Shown here piece after piece: positions 44,326-44,943 of a stretch of 44,943 bases of DNA. The translations under genes were made by a program, and so were the position numbers. The notes under the pieces were generated by a model. It ran no database searches. It worked only from the letters and a program-made list of their open reading frames with translations, and was not told where the DNA came from. Position 1 is the stretch's first letter, and every line of letters starts with the position of its first letter. The stretch comes from Holophagaceae bacterium (GTDB lineage: Bacteria > Acidobacteriota > Holophagae > Holophagales > Holophagaceae): assembly GCA_025358435.1 (NCBI GenBank), contig JANYJQ010000162.1, forward strand, positions 1-44,943. Direction: 5' to 3'.

Positions 44326-44349
44326 AAAACGCCCCTGAAGGGGCGTTTT
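44326..44349 (-). terminator. Rho-independent terminator of the rpsF-rpsR operon
   Basis: AAAACGCCCC-TGAA-GGGGCGTTTT is a perfect 10-bp stem with a four-base loop, 18 bp after the rpsR stop. On the minus strand it runs into TTTTTG, a typical U tract. The stem is symmetrical and may act in both directions. Confidence 0.88.
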
Positions 44350-44367
44350 CTAGAGAAATAATTGAGC

Positions 44368-44631
44368 CTAGTCAGTAGCGAAAGGCAGCAAAGCGATGTT
44401 GCGGGCCCGTTTGATGGATTCCACGAGCATGCGCTGGTGGTTGGCGCACACGCCGCTGGTGCGGCGGGGCAGGACCTTGCCGCGCTCGGGCGTGAAGCCC
44501 TGCAGGGTCTTGATGTCCTTGTAGTCGATGAGCACGGATTTCTCGACGCAGAACTTGCAGAACTTGCTGCGCCGGCCGCTAAATACCTTCTTCTTCTTGG
44601 GTTTGCCTTTTGCGTCAGGTCGCTTCTTCAT
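44368..44631 (-). CDS. rpsR: Small-subunit ribosomal protein S18
   Basis: An 87-aa ribosomal protein that binds 16S rRNA next to S6. It has a basic N terminus ([16 protein letters not shown]), the [11 protein letters not shown] block and [21 protein letters not shown]. Four potential zinc ligands are kept, Cys25, Cys28, Cys62 and His65, so this is the zinc-binding (C+) form. The ATG shares one base with the TAA stop of rpsF (TAATG), as expected for a coupled rpsF-rpsR operon. A terminator follows. Confidence 0.97.
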   Translation of the reverse strand: MKKRPDAKGKPKKKKVFSGRRSKFCKFCVEKSVLIDYKDIKTLQGFTPERGKVLPRRTSGVCANHQRMLVESIKRARNIALLPFATD

Positions 44632-44943
44632 TATGCCACCTCCTCTGGGGGACGCTCTTTGATGCCAGCGGCGGCCTTGCGCTTGCCTTCGCGGTCGAAG
44701 CGGGCCTTGCGGCGGGCCGCGGACTTGGCTTCGACATCGAGGCGCACGCTCATGAACTTGATGACCGCGTCGTTGTTGCGGAACCGGCGCTCCAGCTCAG
44801 CAATGAGCTTGGGGCCGGCGTTCATCTCGAACAGGGTGTAATACCCTTCCGAGAATTTCTGGACTTCGTAGGCCAGCTTTTTGCGGCCCCACTTGTCGGT
44901 TTTGAGCAGTTCGCCACCCTGCTCGGCAATGATCCCCTCGTAC
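44631..44943 (-). CDS. rpsF: Small-subunit ribosomal protein S6 (5' end outside the window)
   Basis: The C-terminal part (about 103 codons) of S6. The visible frame reads [30 protein letters not shown] (given as two standard S6 blocks, [18 protein letters not shown] and RKKLAYEV), then [10 protein letters not shown] and [16 protein letters not shown]. It has a longer, basic C-terminal tail ([19 protein letters not shown]). The start lies beyond base 44943. Its stop overlaps the rpsR ATG by one base. Confidence 0.95.
   Translation of the reverse strand, partial: YEGIIAEQGGELLKTDKWGRKKLAYEVQKFSEGYYTLFEMNAGPKLIAELERRFRNNDAVIKFMSVRLDVEAKSAARRKARFDREGKRKAAAGIKERPPEEVA

Overview
This window looks like chromosomal DNA of a GC-rich, Gram-negative (diderm) bacterium. 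Diderm signs are a BamD-type outer-membrane assembly lipoprotein, a MurU/AmgK-type cell-wall recycling pair and two very large lipoprotein precursors. Gene content and protein style recall the Holophagae branch of Acidobacteriota (Geothrix/Holophaga-like). That placement is an impression from memory, not a computed result.

Region by region. 1-3332 (+): hairpin repeats, a CorC/CNNM-type membrane protein, then adjacent murU-like and amgK-like genes. 3339-10523 (-): a cysK-pyrE-pduO operon, a fused formimidoyltransferase-cyclodeaminase with an unusual Cys/His insert, a small AbrB-like two-gene module, and leuS. 10750-25152 (+): the accessory core of the window, with two paralogous giant Ig-domain lipoproteins (1724 and about 1609 aa) alternating with two TPR-GT41 (SPINDLY/OGT-like) glycosyltransferases. 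25175-28905 (-): a secreted protein of unknown function and a tandem pair of exported M16-like proteins that both lack the HxxEH zinc motif. 29326-31623: a TPR-only protein and a class I methyltransferase with a long C-terminal extension. 31819-34048 (-): rlmN, a small unknown gene and a ThiE/TenI-like gene. 34065-36887 (-): an arsenic resistance operon (arsR, a 20-codon leader ORF, arsC, arsM, acr3) with two identical 16-bp operator-like palindromes. 36958-39956 (-): aldo/keto reductase, bamD, alpha/beta hydrolase. 40049-43630 (+): prfB and a FixI/CcoI-like copper-type P-ATPase. 43748-44943 (-): a small membrane protein, a terminator, rpsR and the 3' part of rpsF.

How the genes may work together. 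The most unusual unit is the lipoprotein/glycosyltransferase block. Neither GT41 protein shows a signal peptide, while both lipoproteins have a signal peptide with lipobox and Ser/Thr/Asn-rich Ig-like repeats. A reasonable hypothesis is cytoplasmic glycosylation of the giant lipoproteins before export, by analogy with HMW1C-HMW1 and bacterial OGT-like enzymes. The neighbouring inactive M16-like pair, TPR protein and methyltransferase could belong to the same surface system, but only proximity supports that. The arsenic operon is conventional in content, but its cysteine-rich protein tails, duplicated operator and translationally coupled leader ORF deserve attention. No rRNA, tRNA, CRISPR array, transposase or integrase was recognised.
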